This document shows, in pieces, positions 38,038 to 50,100 of a stretch of DNA of 64,000 nt. Origin of the DNA: Guillardia theta CCMP2712 (lineage: Eukaryota > Cryptophyceae > Pyrenomonadales > Geminigeraceae); assembly GCF_000315625.1 (NCBI RefSeq), contig NW_005434659.1:241319-305318 (forward strand). The letters run 5' to 3'. The position numbers and the translations under genes are program-made. A model generated the notes under the pieces. It was given only the letters and a program-made list of their open reading frames with translations. It searched no databases and had not been told where the DNA came from. Within the stretch, counting starts at the first letter, position 1. Every line of letters begins with the position of its first letter.

Positions 38038-38640
38038 TTCCGTACGAGACGACGATCACTTGGTGAGAGCAAGGCTCTGAACCGTCTGCCAACCCTGCCA
38101 CAGAACTTCGAGACTGATCGCAAGGAGAAAACTTATCGACAAAGCCAGCAGGCCACCAAACCCTTCGACCTGTATTCATCATATCAGTGAAGCTGTTGGA
38201 ACATGAAGTGGCTCGCTCGAGTGCGAAAGAGCATGCCTTTCCTACTTGGGGGTTGTCTACTTGTGTTTCAAACCAGCCCCAACCCTTCTCCTCCTCCTTC
38301 ATTTCCTCTCTCCCTCCCTCTCTCCCGTCCTGCCTTCAACCCTTCCTCCTGATTCTCCCAGGCTCAATGCATCAACCGTTTCGTTCTCTGTCGCTCTCCC
38401 GTCTTTTCACCCAACGATACAAGCAGGAATTAACAGGGGATCAGATTAACTTCCATCCCTCTCTTCCCTCTCCTCTCCCCTCCTCCCTCCCCTCCCCTCC
38501 CCTTGATCCTCTCCTTCTACTCCCTCCCCTCCCCTTGATCCTCTCCTTCTACTCCCTCTCCTCCCCTTCACCCTCTCATTCTACTCTCTCTCCCCACGCC
38601 TCGAAGCGACAAAGCCATGTCCTACGACAGCCGCCATGTC
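38038..38640. other. Pyrimidine-rich 5' flank with local duplication
   Basis: CT-rich sequence. Within it CCCTTGATCCTCTCCTTCTA is tandemly duplicated near 38499 and 38531. The open frame at 38187-38648 is composition-driven and not called. Confidence 0.5.
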
Positions 38641-38990
38641 ACATATAAAGGTGACCCTCATCCCCTTCTGATCCTTCAGTATCTCCCGGACCACATGCCG
38701 GACCCGACTGAGGGACAGTACCGGGTCCCGGTGGTGCCTGGCGGAGCCTGTCACTGAAGCTCCGACAGCCTCCCCGCACACTCGGACTCCGACATTCAAG
38801 AGCAGGCCCGGCTGCCCGCACTGGCGGCAAGGACTCCGGGATCAGGGAGTCCGTGGCGCCGACCGCGGGCCGCGCCCGGCCGCGGGCCCCGGGTGCCCGG
38901 TCAGTGAGGCGGGCCTCGTCTAGTACTCTGCCTGGTCTCGCGCGCCGGACTCCCGAATGCCACTCGGAGGCTCCGCGACTTCCGAAGACA
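38640..38990. repeat. GC-rich intergenic module
   Basis: Contains GGACCCGACTGAGGG, GTCACTGAAGC, CGGGCCGCGCCCGGCCGCGG and GGTCAGTGAGGC, the vocabulary of the other modules. It sits between the divergent starts at 38037 (minus) and about 39115 (plus). Confidence 0.65.
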
Positions 38991-39114
38991 GTTTTAAAAA
39001 TTCAAATTTTTGGTGGGAATGAATTGAATCTCACCCTTTATATTTCGAGTGACCCCCTCTAAATTGGAGGTGACTGAAATCTCAGGGTCTCCGACCGATT
39101 TTGTCGTTGCGCCA

Positions 39115-40017
39115 ATGGAGGGCCCGAGGCTTCGAGCGAGGGATACGAACCGTCCCGCCCCGCCCATGCACAAGAGACTTGAGAGTCTCCTGATGGAGGA
39201 ACAAGCGTCAAGGCCTCAAGTCCGTGATGACCTCGTGGTTCTGGCTGCTTCTCCTGAGCAAGCAAGCCGCACGGTTGCTCGCAATCGTTCACCCATCGCT
39301 GGTAGCACGCCAGAGGATATGAGGAGAAGAACGAAGAAGCCACAGACGGCTGCAGCAGTGCAGGAGAATATTTTTTCGAAGTTTCATGACCCCAGCATGA
39401 ACATTGAAAGTCTCAGAACCAGGGAGCCTGCATTCTGCATTGGGGCCCCTCGCTTGAAGCCCATGGATTTCGAAGGAACTGTCCCATCATTACTAAGTGA
39501 ACCACAGGACTCCAACGACCCAGCCACATGCGATGCATCCTTGATAGAATATTTAGATCAGGTTCTGAGCATGGATTCGGCATACTTCAACGACGAGAGC
39601 GCATACGGTAGCTTGTTCCAGAACATTTCATTGAATGAGTTTGAAAGCGGCCTGAGCAAACCGCAAGGGCTTGAATCGGGTTGCGCGCAGTATCCGATAG
39701 ATTGGAGAATGACAGTTCTTTGGCTGTCGTACCTGGCGATCTGGAGCTCTCAAGAGGATCTTGAAAGCATCTTGACGACGATGCTAGGGGCTTCACGAGA
39801 ATACTCTCCATCTGAAGCACAACTCGAAACTCTGACCAACGAGATGTACGTCTACATGATGCGCCACGATGCAGATCCTTCGTCGTCGATTTCTCGTCTG
39901 CAAGATTTCAGGCGGCTGCCGTTGGATGACAGACTTGGTGCTCTACATGATTTACTTGTGCGATTGCTGACCTTGAAGGTTGAAACGATCTCGAGTGAGC
40001 AGATGAGTTTTTCCTAG
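39115..40017 (+). CDS. Hypothetical protein, about 300 residues
   Basis: Single uninterrupted frame. The first ATG in frame is at 39115 (MEGPRLRARDTNRP); upstream only a GTG at 39049 is available. The N-terminal third is basic and Pro/Arg-rich (MRRRTKKPQTAAAVQENIF). The C-terminal half is mixed and probably helical (YPIDWRMTVLWLSYLAIWSS, EAQLETLTNEMYVYMM, LGALHDLLVRLLTLK). There is no signal peptide; one moderately hydrophobic stretch (MTVLWLSYLAIW) is too polar around it for a confident membrane helix. Family not recognised. Acidic positions in the middle would fit a regulatory or adaptor protein, but that is speculation. Confidence 0.6.
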   Translation: MEGPRLRARDTNRPAPPMHKRLESLLMEEQASRPQVRDDLVVLAASPEQASRTVARNRSPIAGSTPEDMRRRTKKPQTAAAVQENIFSKFHDPSMNIESLRTREPAFCIGAPRLKPMDFEGTVPSLLSEPQDSNDPATCDASLIEYLDQVLSMDSAYFNDESAYGSLFQNISLNEFESGLSKPQGLESGCAQYPIDWRMTVLWLSYLAIWSSQEDLESILTTMLGASREYSPSEAQLETLTNEMYVYMMRHDADPSSSISRLQDFRRLPLDDRLGALHDLLVRLLTLKVETISSEQMSFS

Positions 40018-40475
40018 TTTGTCATTGATGTTTTGACAGGTCAATCACAGTCAGACGTCAATCAAGTTGAGATGTATGCGTTGTCTCTCTTGCTGTGCAT
40101 GAGCTGAAGTGAGCTTTTCAGAGATGTAGCATTGCCCGCCGACTTTGCCGGAGTGAAAATCTCACTGCGGTTGCAACTGCAAGCGCGTTTTGGAATCTTC
40201 ACCACGACGGGATTCTATCGGTAACGATTGACCTGCTAGCTCCAGTGCTGTCCTTGCTTGACACGAGGTTTCCGCCAGTGATCTTCAAGTCCTTCAGTCA
40301 GCAGCTGTTAGGCTGATAGCTCGAGACTGAAGTCATGGATGAAACCATTAGGAGTTATTGACGAGCTTCCTGACCCTCTACCTTAACATAGTTTGTACAA
40401 CAAGAGTGAAAGAGCAGAATGGCTAGAAAGTCATCCTCAGGTGCCCGTGTGACCAGGTTTCCTCCCCGTCGGAGT

Positions 40476-42720
40476 TCAGCGGAGTCGAAATCCCCTGGTT
40501 GAGTGCAGTGAGAAACGATCGCCGACGCGACTCAGTGCTACCTCTGGGAATTCATCAGCAAGCTCCTCTTCAAGCCTCTGGTCTATCTCCTTGTACTCTT
40601 CCATCAAGCGGAGAGCTCCTTCCCTCTCCTTCCTAGGGTGACGAGTGAGGAAAGAAAGGGCAAGGGAAGAGGGGGATAAGGAAAGGAGGAACGAGACGTA
40701 CTGAATCTCGTCCTGTGCCATCTCCACGGACTGCGCGACACTTGAGTTCCATTGCCTGTTGAAAAATGTATGAGCAAGTGAGGAGTGAGAAAGGAGTGAG
40801 TGAGGCTTACGAGCTGCCTTCCTGTATACCCTTAGCTCTCAACTCATCGATGATTCTAGCCTCCTTTTCTTCTTGGGCTGCCTGTGACCCAGAGTTTCAT
40901 CAGTTAAAAGTTCCATGTTCCCTCTAAGCTGACCTCAGCAAAAATTTCGCTGGCATTGAGTTTGTCCAACTTCACCGTCCCATTCCGAACCATCTCCTGT
41001 GCCTCTCTGAAGGTAGCGTTAGCCTCTCTGTCACTGACCGGTCAGGCATAAGCTCACTCCCAGCTCCGTTGGAATCGAGCCGCACCCGCATGGTCCCGGT
41101 CGACAAACTTATTCACGTCTACAGGCTCATCTTCTTTCATGACGCGATCCCACCAGAGTCGAGCAATCTGAACCACAAGTTCTTCATGCACCAGCCTCAT
41201 TGCTGCTTACAGAGCAGCTACCGATTCTTGCCAAGTTCCTGGACCGTCGTAGTCCGGTGACCATTCCGGCTCGTCATTCGGTATGAAAGCTGCACCAGGA
41301 GGTCTCTTGCTCAGATGCACCTGCAATCGTCACGAGTCACAGCCAGGCGTCAGGCCCATTCACACGGACCCAAATGGTTTTCTTCGTCTGATTGTCAATA
41401 TCTAAGATTTCCTGTACGTTCCAGTCGTGCTCGTCTGGACCATCCTTGACCCTATATTCGAGCTTTCCAACGATCAAGACGGTCTTCAAAGGTCGTTTGA
41501 ATGCCGGAATGACTCCCATGTTGTCCTGTCTGTGCTCCTAGAATCGCCTTAGTCAACCTTAAGATCAGTAGTAGACATTTCACCTGTGGCTCATGTATTG
41601 AAACGCGGATCCATTTTTCTCTCACTTTGACATGCACATCTCGGCCTCTGACCCAATCGGGAGCAAAGATCTGGATTCGATATTCAAACCACACCATGAT
41701 ATCAGGAGCCATCGCTCACATGCAAGAACACGTCATCCTGTGTTTGCGACCAGTAATATTTCTTGGTCTTTCCACCATTCCTTGTCATCGAATTTACGAA
41801 GGTCTTGCAACACATGACTCAGGAGCAGAAAGCAATCTCAGTGAGGGTATGACCTTGTTCATGGCAAATTCATAGCTGGTTCGATTGCGTGTATACTGGT
41901 ACTTGATCTTGACACTCCCAACCCGACTCTCTGTTTGCACACCATCAGGTCATAATTGCCACTTCAAGTGACGGACACTAAAAATGGGTTGATGGAGCAG
42001 TCATCATACTTGAACCTCCCAACTACACTCGTACTCTTCTTCTCAAGAGGGTCAAATGGTGTCGTACCGGTCCACTCTTTCAGCAACTCGCGGGCCTTGG
42101 CAACCTCTGACGTTTCCAAGAACCCCGAGACAATGAGCGGCTCCGAGTGCCTCAGCGCTTGTCTTAGTCCGTGCTGTCATCACAACGTACTCACTCCTCT
42201 AACTTCGCAGCAGCAAGCACTGACCTCGTCATGGTTGTTGATGGCTTCTTGGATCTGCTGCCGTACACTTCACAACATTCGTCAGCTAAGTACGGGCTTT
42301 TCGAGGCAAGTAAGCAACAACCTGCGGCAGAGGTTGTTCTGCACATGATCCATCTCATCCTTGGCGTTAGGATCGTCTTCTGGCTTGTCGGATACAGAAA
42401 CGTCCAGCTTGTCCCAGCGAGAGTAGTCGACTGTCTTCCACTTCCGTTCTTTCTCACTCCACGATTCCACCACAGGCCTCTGCAGGGGCTGGTCGTGCTC
42501 CCAATCGCTCCTGGTATGACCCTGATCAAGAAGATCTTTCTCAGAAATCATGTCCGGCGGCTTGAGCTTGGAGAGATCCGCGTTTTTACAAGGAACGTCC
42601 TCAACGAGTACTTCTCCATTTCGCACCGTGACTCGACTTGGTCCATGAAATTTTCTCAGCCTGGGCCTCAGCTCACTCTCTTCCTCATCATCACTGATCT
42701 CCTTGGCAAGCTTGTCCCAT
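40476..42720 (-). CDS. CS-domain (p23/NudC-like) multi-exon protein
   Basis: CS domains are HSP20-like beta-sandwiches of HSP90 co-chaperones (p23, NudC, SGT1). Reading 5'-3' on the minus strand: an acidic N-terminus with WDKLAKEISDDEEES and later YSRWDKLDVSVSD, a linker with KARELLKEWTGTTPFDP, then the CS core YYWSQTQDDVFLH, IFAPDWVRGRDVHVKV, KWIRVSIHEP, VLIVGKLEYRVKDG, DEHDWNVQEILDI and KKTIWVRVHLSKRP. The order YxWSQT, then L-x-G-x-L, then W-x-hydrophobic, then K-x-hydrophobic-L-K is the CS fold signature. A helical C-terminus (RSWEEAQEMVRNGTVKLD, AAQEEKEARIIDELRA, LMEEYKEIDQRLEEEL) ends at 40476. Introns are short (32, 43, 49, 54 nt) and most junctions phase correctly. The exact start exon is unresolved. 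Whether it is cytosolic or organellar is unknown. Confidence 0.65.
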
Positions 42721-43180
42721 CTGCCATCGATTCAGAACCACAGCCTGGTCCTCAAAACACGCCAGCCCCTCCTCCTCTTTGACCCTCCTTCACCTTCCAC
42801 TTCCACCTCTCCTAAACCTGCGGGTCGCCCCCGCTACCCCCCCTCCTGGTTTTCACCTCTCATAATTGATCCTCGCGTCCGAATGCTTCGAGTCTTCTTT
42901 CCCAGATCCTCCCCTCAGCTGAAGTAACCCACAAGCACGACCTTGGCAGCCGGCATTGCTGCAAGCGTTTCCCGCTCCTCCAGCACAGCAGCTGTCGACT
43001 GTCTGCATGCATGCTCTCGCCCTCGTCTTCAGAGGAGTCGACCATAGAGCAGACCAAGAGCATCTCGTAATGCTCAGACTCAGCATGAGTAGCAGCATGC
43101 TTCGCCGCGCTCCCCTGTCGTGTTCCATCAGTCGCATCCTGCAGTCAGGGTGCCACCCTTGCCCGGAGACCCGGACTCGG

Positions 43181-43560
43181 CCTGATTGTCTTCGTACTGA
43201 TTTTTAACTTAACTTTGAGTAAAGTCACCAAGTTCCGGAAGTTGGCGAGGCCCTGAGAGTCGAGTCGAGGAGGCTTGACCCCGACACATACAGGCCACAC
43301 GGCGAGAAGAGAAAAGACAGCGAGAACCCGGAAACAGATTAATCCTGCAGTGCCAACCGTTGAACTGTTGTCCCCCAAACTACTAAAGGTGACTAGCCTA
43401 GCCTAGTAGCACGGTACGGTACGCCGGGTAGCACCCGGGCGGCGGCCCGCCGGACCGGCCGGCCGCAACTTCCCGGCAGCGCCTCGGCGGGCGCAGCGGT
43501 ACGGTCTCTACCCTCTTGAAGTTTACTCAAAGTTAAGTTAAAAATCAGTAAACTTGATCA
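43181..43560. mobile_element. MITE-like GC-rich element with 29-bp perfect inverted repeats
   Basis: Arms at 43195-43223 (starting TACTGATTTTTAACTTAACT) and 43522-43550 are perfect reverse complements, 298 bp apart, and enclose GC-rich sequence with no ORF. A diverged arm follows at about 43593-43612, and a near-identical arm (28 of 29) lies at 57618-57646. The internal stretch 43257-43331 recurs inverted at 57537-57601. Whether it is a transposon relic or a structured regulatory module is not decidable here; no target-site duplication is evident. Confidence 0.6.
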
Positions 43561-44178
43561 ATCACGCAACTCCGATGCTGCCGTCCTCCAGATTGTTCTC
43601 ATACTAATTTTTAACTTAAAGGAAGTTGAGTAATTTGAAAGATTGGGGATGCGAGAAGGCGCTGTATTGCCCCTCAGTGGTCATCAGTCGCTTCTCTTTC
43701 TTTCTTTCTTTCTTTTTTTGGCGCCTTTAGTTACCGGGCTCTCTCAGGATAGACGGCCTCAGCTAGCACGTTGTTCTAAATGGTGTGATAGGTTAAAGGG
43801 GGGTACCCTTGACCCTCGGCACTTGACGCTCCTAGGCGCAAGAGCGCGACGGGACGCAGTTCAGGCAGGGATGAAGGGTGGGTGTATTCCAGGGAAATGG
43901 GGGGGTCCAGCATGGGGGCTGGTCAGTCTGTCGGCCCAACACCCTGGTGGCACGTATCCAATATCGGAGCCGACCGGGGGGGTAGGAGTAGGGAGAAGAT
44001 GGGGTGGGGTGGTATCGAAAGGATTTTACCGGCTCGTAGGAAACTCGGAAGGAAGCAACTATGCGAGCGCGAGCATGTGCTGCCGTTGAGAGATAGCAGC
44101 TCTCGTGCTCTTGAAAACAAGATCCTTGACCTTTCACAAAGAATATCGAATTCTGTTCGCACATCAAAACATCCAATC

Positions 44179-47100
44179 ATGCTAAACTGGTCGTTCTACT
44201 CCAAGGGGAGGAGAAAAGCCTCGTCGTTCTACGGCGTCAATCTGGATGCTTGGTTTCAGAAGAACATGGACGCAGAGGACATGCAAGAATTCCTTCCAGA
44301 TCGACCAGCAGCCACCAAGAGAAGATGGTGGGTCCCTATGTCAGTCTCCTTCCTCCTCCTCCTCTCCTTCGGTGGGTTCGTGTGGGGAACTCTTCCTCTT
44401 CAACCCCAGTTGGAGACCAGGGCTACGACCCTGCATGTCTACTTTCCTCAGGACGGTTCTCTCTCCTTCAACGCTACTACCATAGCCCCTCCTGAAGCGT
44501 CAAGGTTCCACGATATCAGCGTGCTGTCAGCAGAGTGTACCATCTCGTTGATGGAGGATCAGGTCATGTTCATGGATTCGTTTGCTGAGATATCTGTCCA
44601 GGGACCTTTTCGACTCCTCTCAAGAATCTCAGGGGAGCAAGAGGCCATCCAGTCATTCCAAGGAAAGGTTCGCTTCGCAGATCTGACTGCGCAGCAGTTC
44701 AGAATGGTCCTGGAACGGAAAATGAGCTTTGGAATTTCTTGTTCGACACTGACTTCAACGAGGCTGTACTGGTCAGCATACACCATAGAGCGCATCGAGG
44801 TGTTCAACAGCACGCTCAACAACGGTCTTGCCGACCTCTTGAACAACACTCTTGAAGGCATTACCCTTTCAGATCTGTTTGAGGACCTCCGCGATGGTTT
44901 CTCCTTCTTGGACCAGCGACAGGCGCTGGCGGTGCTGCTCAAGCTCCCCATGATCCGAGACACCAGCGGCTTCATTGAAGCTGTCTACGTGCACCTGCCT
45001 GAGATCTCTTTTGATCTCACCCTCGGCTTCCTCGGAGACTTTTCTGTCCGAGACCCGGAGGCAGCCGTGGACCCGTCGCAAGCTGTCGTGACGTTCGGGT
45101 CTTATCCTGTCTCGTGGTTGTTGATTGCTCAAAATCAGACGTCAGACAACCATGCTCAAGCGCATCTCTTCGTGTCATGTGTCCAAAGAGACTGTGTCCG
45201 AAGCATCCGTGCAGTCATCGGAGTTGGTCTTGGTGGCTTCACGACGCATCCCATACAAGGAGTGGCAGTCTCAGCAACAGCGTCCACGACATCTGCTCCT
45301 TTCTTCACCAGACTGTTGGGAGATCGGCACATGATCGTTGTCAGTTCGCAGCAGTACCAGTACCATGGGCGGAGAGTTGCGACGGCTCTTGCGGGCTACT
45401 CGGACTGTGTCAAGGCTGACATGTTCGAGAACTGGAGGCTGCAGCTCTGCGCAGATACAGGAGGGATCTTGACGGATATGAGCTCAGGTCTTAACTTCTT
45501 CGAGCTCGACAGACATCCTTCTGCCATCCTAGTCCTGGCCTCCAGGAACTACTTCGATTACGGTCAAGGCAACCCGCTCTTGCTCGTCCATCTGAACGTG
45601 ACAACGCTGAGGAAATTTACAGCTGGGGAGGCCAGAGCTATGCTGGGCGCGGATGTAGCGCGCGCTCAAGGCGACTCTGAAGTCGTAGAGTCCACGTTTA
45701 AGACTGTGAGCTACATTGAAGTTCAAGAGAACGACAAAACAGTGGTGCAAAGTTATTTGGATGCAGACCTTGGTCTGTTGCAGGACAAGTATGCTTCTGA
45801 TTCTGTCACGACTGATACACCTTTCTTTGCCATGAGAGTGAAGGAAACTGATGGTACCATGGTGTGGGAGTTTCTGATCTCAGCGAACAGAACGACTCAA
45901 TCTGATTCTGGACTTACAATCTACAAGAACACAATGATCAGTCGATTGCGGGATGTTACCGTTTTTGATTGGGGTACAGCAGTGCAAAGTCAGTACTCAC
46001 ACTCTTCTGTTTCGTTCAACTACTACGAGGATGGTCGGAAGATCTGGGGTAGAGACTCGCCGGATTCCTTCGAGCTGACGTACACCACGGCACTCCAACT
46101 AGGATCAGGGGCAGTGAAAACAAATCTCGGAGCAAAGGGACAGATCGGTTTGCGTGCGTGGGTAGGATATATCGAGAACTGCTCTGACGTGACTTGTTCC
46201 AATGTCTTCTGGGTGCCTTGTGATACAGAGAGAATATCGAAAGCTGGGTTGGACTGCAACGTGTCACTCGACGGCTGGTTGAACGACGACATGATCAGCA
46301 TCGAGGCTCAGGTGTTCCATGACTCAGTCGGCGAGACGTACAGAGGATCCGACAGTATTTCTGTCATCACCTCGAACGAGTTTGCTTTCGATTGGAGCAA
46401 TGACTACCATCATAATTGTTCTGAAACATTCACACTCGACGACGTAGCAGACACCCAATACTATCCATTCAAGAAACAAGTGCGGTGTTCTCTGACAGCT
46501 GACTACACAGCTGGTGTCCTACTGGGCTCTGGGACAGTAAGGAAGAGCCTCGACGCTGGAGGTCGTTTTATTCTGAATAACAGCGAAGAATCACTTGGTT
46601 CTTGTCATAGAACATGTTATGATGGGCTAGTCTCCAAGGAACAGGCGTTGGACCCTGCATACACAAGGTGTTATACTGGGTCAGGCAAACTTTCGCAACT
46701 TAACTTGAGCCTTTCGATGGATGGCTTGCGAAACAATCTCGACGCAGTCGGGATGCAGTTGATAGTAGCAGGATCTTTTCTTGACTACTTCGTTAATGTA
46801 TCCAGCTTATTCTCGGTCAGTCAGAATAGCGAACCATGGTTCGATTGGAGCAACTTGGTTTATGGAAAGTATGAATATGTTGATCAATGGTATCACACCG
46901 AGGTTCAGAACTCCAATGATTACACGAATGAAAACCTTTACAACCACTCACTCCAAGGCTTTTATTCTACCAACCTGCAGTTTGGACCCCCTGCGAGTCG
47001 CCAGAGGCTCGGCAGCAGCAACAATTTGTCCTGGTCGTCCTACCAGTCAGACGTCTCCAAGTGCACGGAGATTTCTTGTCAACGCTTCTCCTCGTTTCAG

Positions 47101-50100
47101 GCTCACTTAGATGCGGACCTGAAAGGTTGGCTCAACGACAAGAACGTCGGCTTGACAGAGCTGATGGTACTCAACGTCACAAACGGGGCATGGAATGCGT
47201 GGAGCGTGATCAACGCAAGTGGAAATGAACTTTCGTTGCTCAATTGGAGAATCGACATGGACGGAGCTAATTCCAACACGAATGAGTACGACAGCACGTA
47301 TGAGGTTGGCGTCTCAAACTACAGCACCTCCAGCCTCGATGAGCTCCTCGTGTCCGCCAGCTATACTACAGCACTTGAAGTTCAACTGTCTGCGAATGAG
47401 AAACGCAACAGCCTGGCTGGTAGCGGCCGCATCGACCTGCTCTCCACATACCTTGTCGAGGAGATCCACACTACTGCTGCGTGGGGATGTAGCTTGTATC
47501 CCAACGGTACTGTGATTAGTTGTCAGACCCATTACTGGGTGACGCAGAACCCTTTCATTTCGACAACAGCCTTCGACTTGTCTATGGATGGCCTGTGGAA
47601 TGATGTCGACAGGATCGGGATAGAACTTTCTTCTCTAGCCTTGCGCGATAACAACATGTTGCTCAACAGCACAGGCTTCCTGTCAGCCACTAGCAACAGC
47701 GAGTCCTTGCTCACCTGGAGTTCGTCGTTGATCACAGGATACGTCCCTGCTCTGAGAATCCTAACAACTCGAGTCATCAACACGATCTCACTCAACGCAA
47801 AGAGCCTGATCGATGTCGGCCTTGAAGGAATCATTGCACTTCAAGACACCCCAAGATCAGCTTCTCTTGCCATCTCAAACGCGGGAGAATCCGTTCTGTA
47901 CATGAGTGGCGACTTTCAAGACGAATGGTTGCCTGGACCATCGAAGCTTGTCTGCACTTCAGTGAGTGTTGTGCGCATACCTTCTGCTCAGGTGGACTTG
48001 CGATGGACCCACACGTTCCAAGTCGAGATGGGCCAGGAAGGGATGTATTCGGTATCGTTCCAGATAGTCGACAGCGAGCAACACGTGAGGTCACAACGAC
48101 TGTTGGAGTCCACAGACGCCATCCTGCTAATCAACACATCAGTCGGAGTACAAGGCGCCAGTGCCAACACCCTTCAAGACTTCGTCAAGAACTTTGCCAT
48201 GGAGCAGACCGGCCTCCTGGTGGACATGAACGTCGTGGTTGGAGGAAGCGACCGCCTGTCTGTCAGCTCCTTCCTTGGCTCGAGCGGAGACATGGAGGGG
48301 AGCAAGGAGCAGGTGTCGTGCGTGCAGGTTGACGTGGGGATCGACGGCTGGGAGGCACTCTCCGCTTCTGGTGACGTGAGGATGACAGGGCTCAAGCTGC
48401 GATCGCTGAGTCCTAACGAGAGCTTCGCGACTCTGCAGCACGTGATGGTGGAGGCCCGGCACAACAACGACACCATGCTACTTCAACGCACCAACGACGT
48501 GTACCAGGGAAGCAGACCCACTTGCAACGTCGTCACCGCAGGAAGACTACTCATGTTCGTCGACATGATCTGCCAGCCAGGGTACTGCAAGGACCAAAGT
48601 GGCTACTGCTTGCCCTGCAGCGAGGAATTGCAGGAGGAGGAGGTGATGGAGGCACCTGTATCCACTACTCCCTTGCCTCCTCCTCCTCCTCCTCCTCCTC
48701 CCGCTCAGGTCATGGCGCGTAACGACACTCTCGCGAGAGCGACTTCGACAGTGACCACGGTGATCACGACAACCACAGCGATCGCTGCCTCCTCTGTCGC
48801 CGTCAGCGCCGTAGCATCAGCCGTGCTGCCCTCCCTCTCATCAGCTGGAGCCTCTGGAGCTGGAGGGAGGAGCGGGTCTCTCGCCACCTCTCTCATCTTG
48901 CAGACTCAGTTCATCGCGATCACGGGTCAGATCGGGGGCAACAGCAGCACCGGCGCGGTCTCGGAGTTCTCCTCCCAGCTCGGTTGGTCCAACTACAAGT
49001 TCTTCTCCCTCTTCAAGGGCGACACCAACACGACCTGCGACCGAGCCAAGCAGTCCAGCAACGAGCTCTTCTCGACTCTCATCGCCTGCTCGGGAACCCT
49101 TGCGCTCGCCGCCGTTCTTCGCGTCACTATCAATCAGGTCGGAAAGTTCTGCAGGAATCAAGACATCGCCATGCAGGACTCGCGTGCCATCCCCTTTCCC
49201 AAGTGGGAGCTTGCGCTCTCCCTCACGCAGGTTCAGGGGCTTGCTCTTGCTACTACCTCTGCCATGGCGAGCCAGTGCCTGCTGTACATCATCTTGGGAG
49301 CGGTCTTCTTCCTTGCCCTCTTCCTCGAGGTCCTTTCGATGTTTCGGTTGGCCTGGCAGGCAAAGAGAGGAAAGATCTTGTGGCAGACGAAGATGTTCCA
49401 TGACGCCTGGATGGAGCTGAAGCACGACATGTCAGAGCTCAAGAAGGAGAAGAAAGTAGCAACAGTCAGTCACGCCATCAGCACTCCTTTCATCCGAGGA
49501 AACTGGAACGTCGACGGGGATCCTGAGCGGCATGACCAGTCTCAAAGCTTCATGAGTCGCTTCGGCATCCTGATCGAGGAGGTATGCTCGCATGCCTGGT
49601 GGTTCTCCGTCTACTCCATCGGCACCAAGGTGCTCCATGCTCTCATCATCAACCTCACCAACAACGAGACTGCTAGGAGCTCCAGCATGACTGCCTGCAT
49701 CCTCCTTGACCTCGTCCTCATTGTTATCTTCACACCGCAGATCGACTGGCGCGATTGGGTGACGCAGCTGCTGGCGGCCCTGGGCAACCTTGGGATCTGC
49801 TTGACTTTCTTCTTACGGAACCTTGACAAGATCAACGACGCGCAGGTCAATAGCATGTTCTTTGCCTTCGTCGTCATCTCCATCATGCCGATGGTTCTTG
49901 CCAGCCTGGCCAAGGACATGTTCAAGGCTTCCGGAGCTGTCTTTCAGTTCGTAACGATCTTCAAGCTAGAATCAAAAGAGGAGGAGGACAAGCAGAGGAC
50001 AGAGCGAGAGAGGCAGAGCATGCCATGCCAGATCGTCGAATGCGTTGATGTTCAGCCCGTGGAAGATTCCGAGATATGCAGCATACCTGTGAAAGCTGAC

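Noticed and set aside
41755-41800. Frameshift in the CS gene suggested by KFDDKEWWKDQE next to YYWSQTQDD
   Set aside because: A phase-0 acceptor at the preceding intron gives TFVNSMTRNGGKTKKYYWSQ with no shift, so the other frame is coincidental.
43643-44176. Small ORFs upstream of the giant gene, one with a hydrophobic start (LLFLSFFLFLAPLVTG)
   Set aside because: The frame ends in GC- and G-run sequence without family or splice partners; treated as 5' flank.
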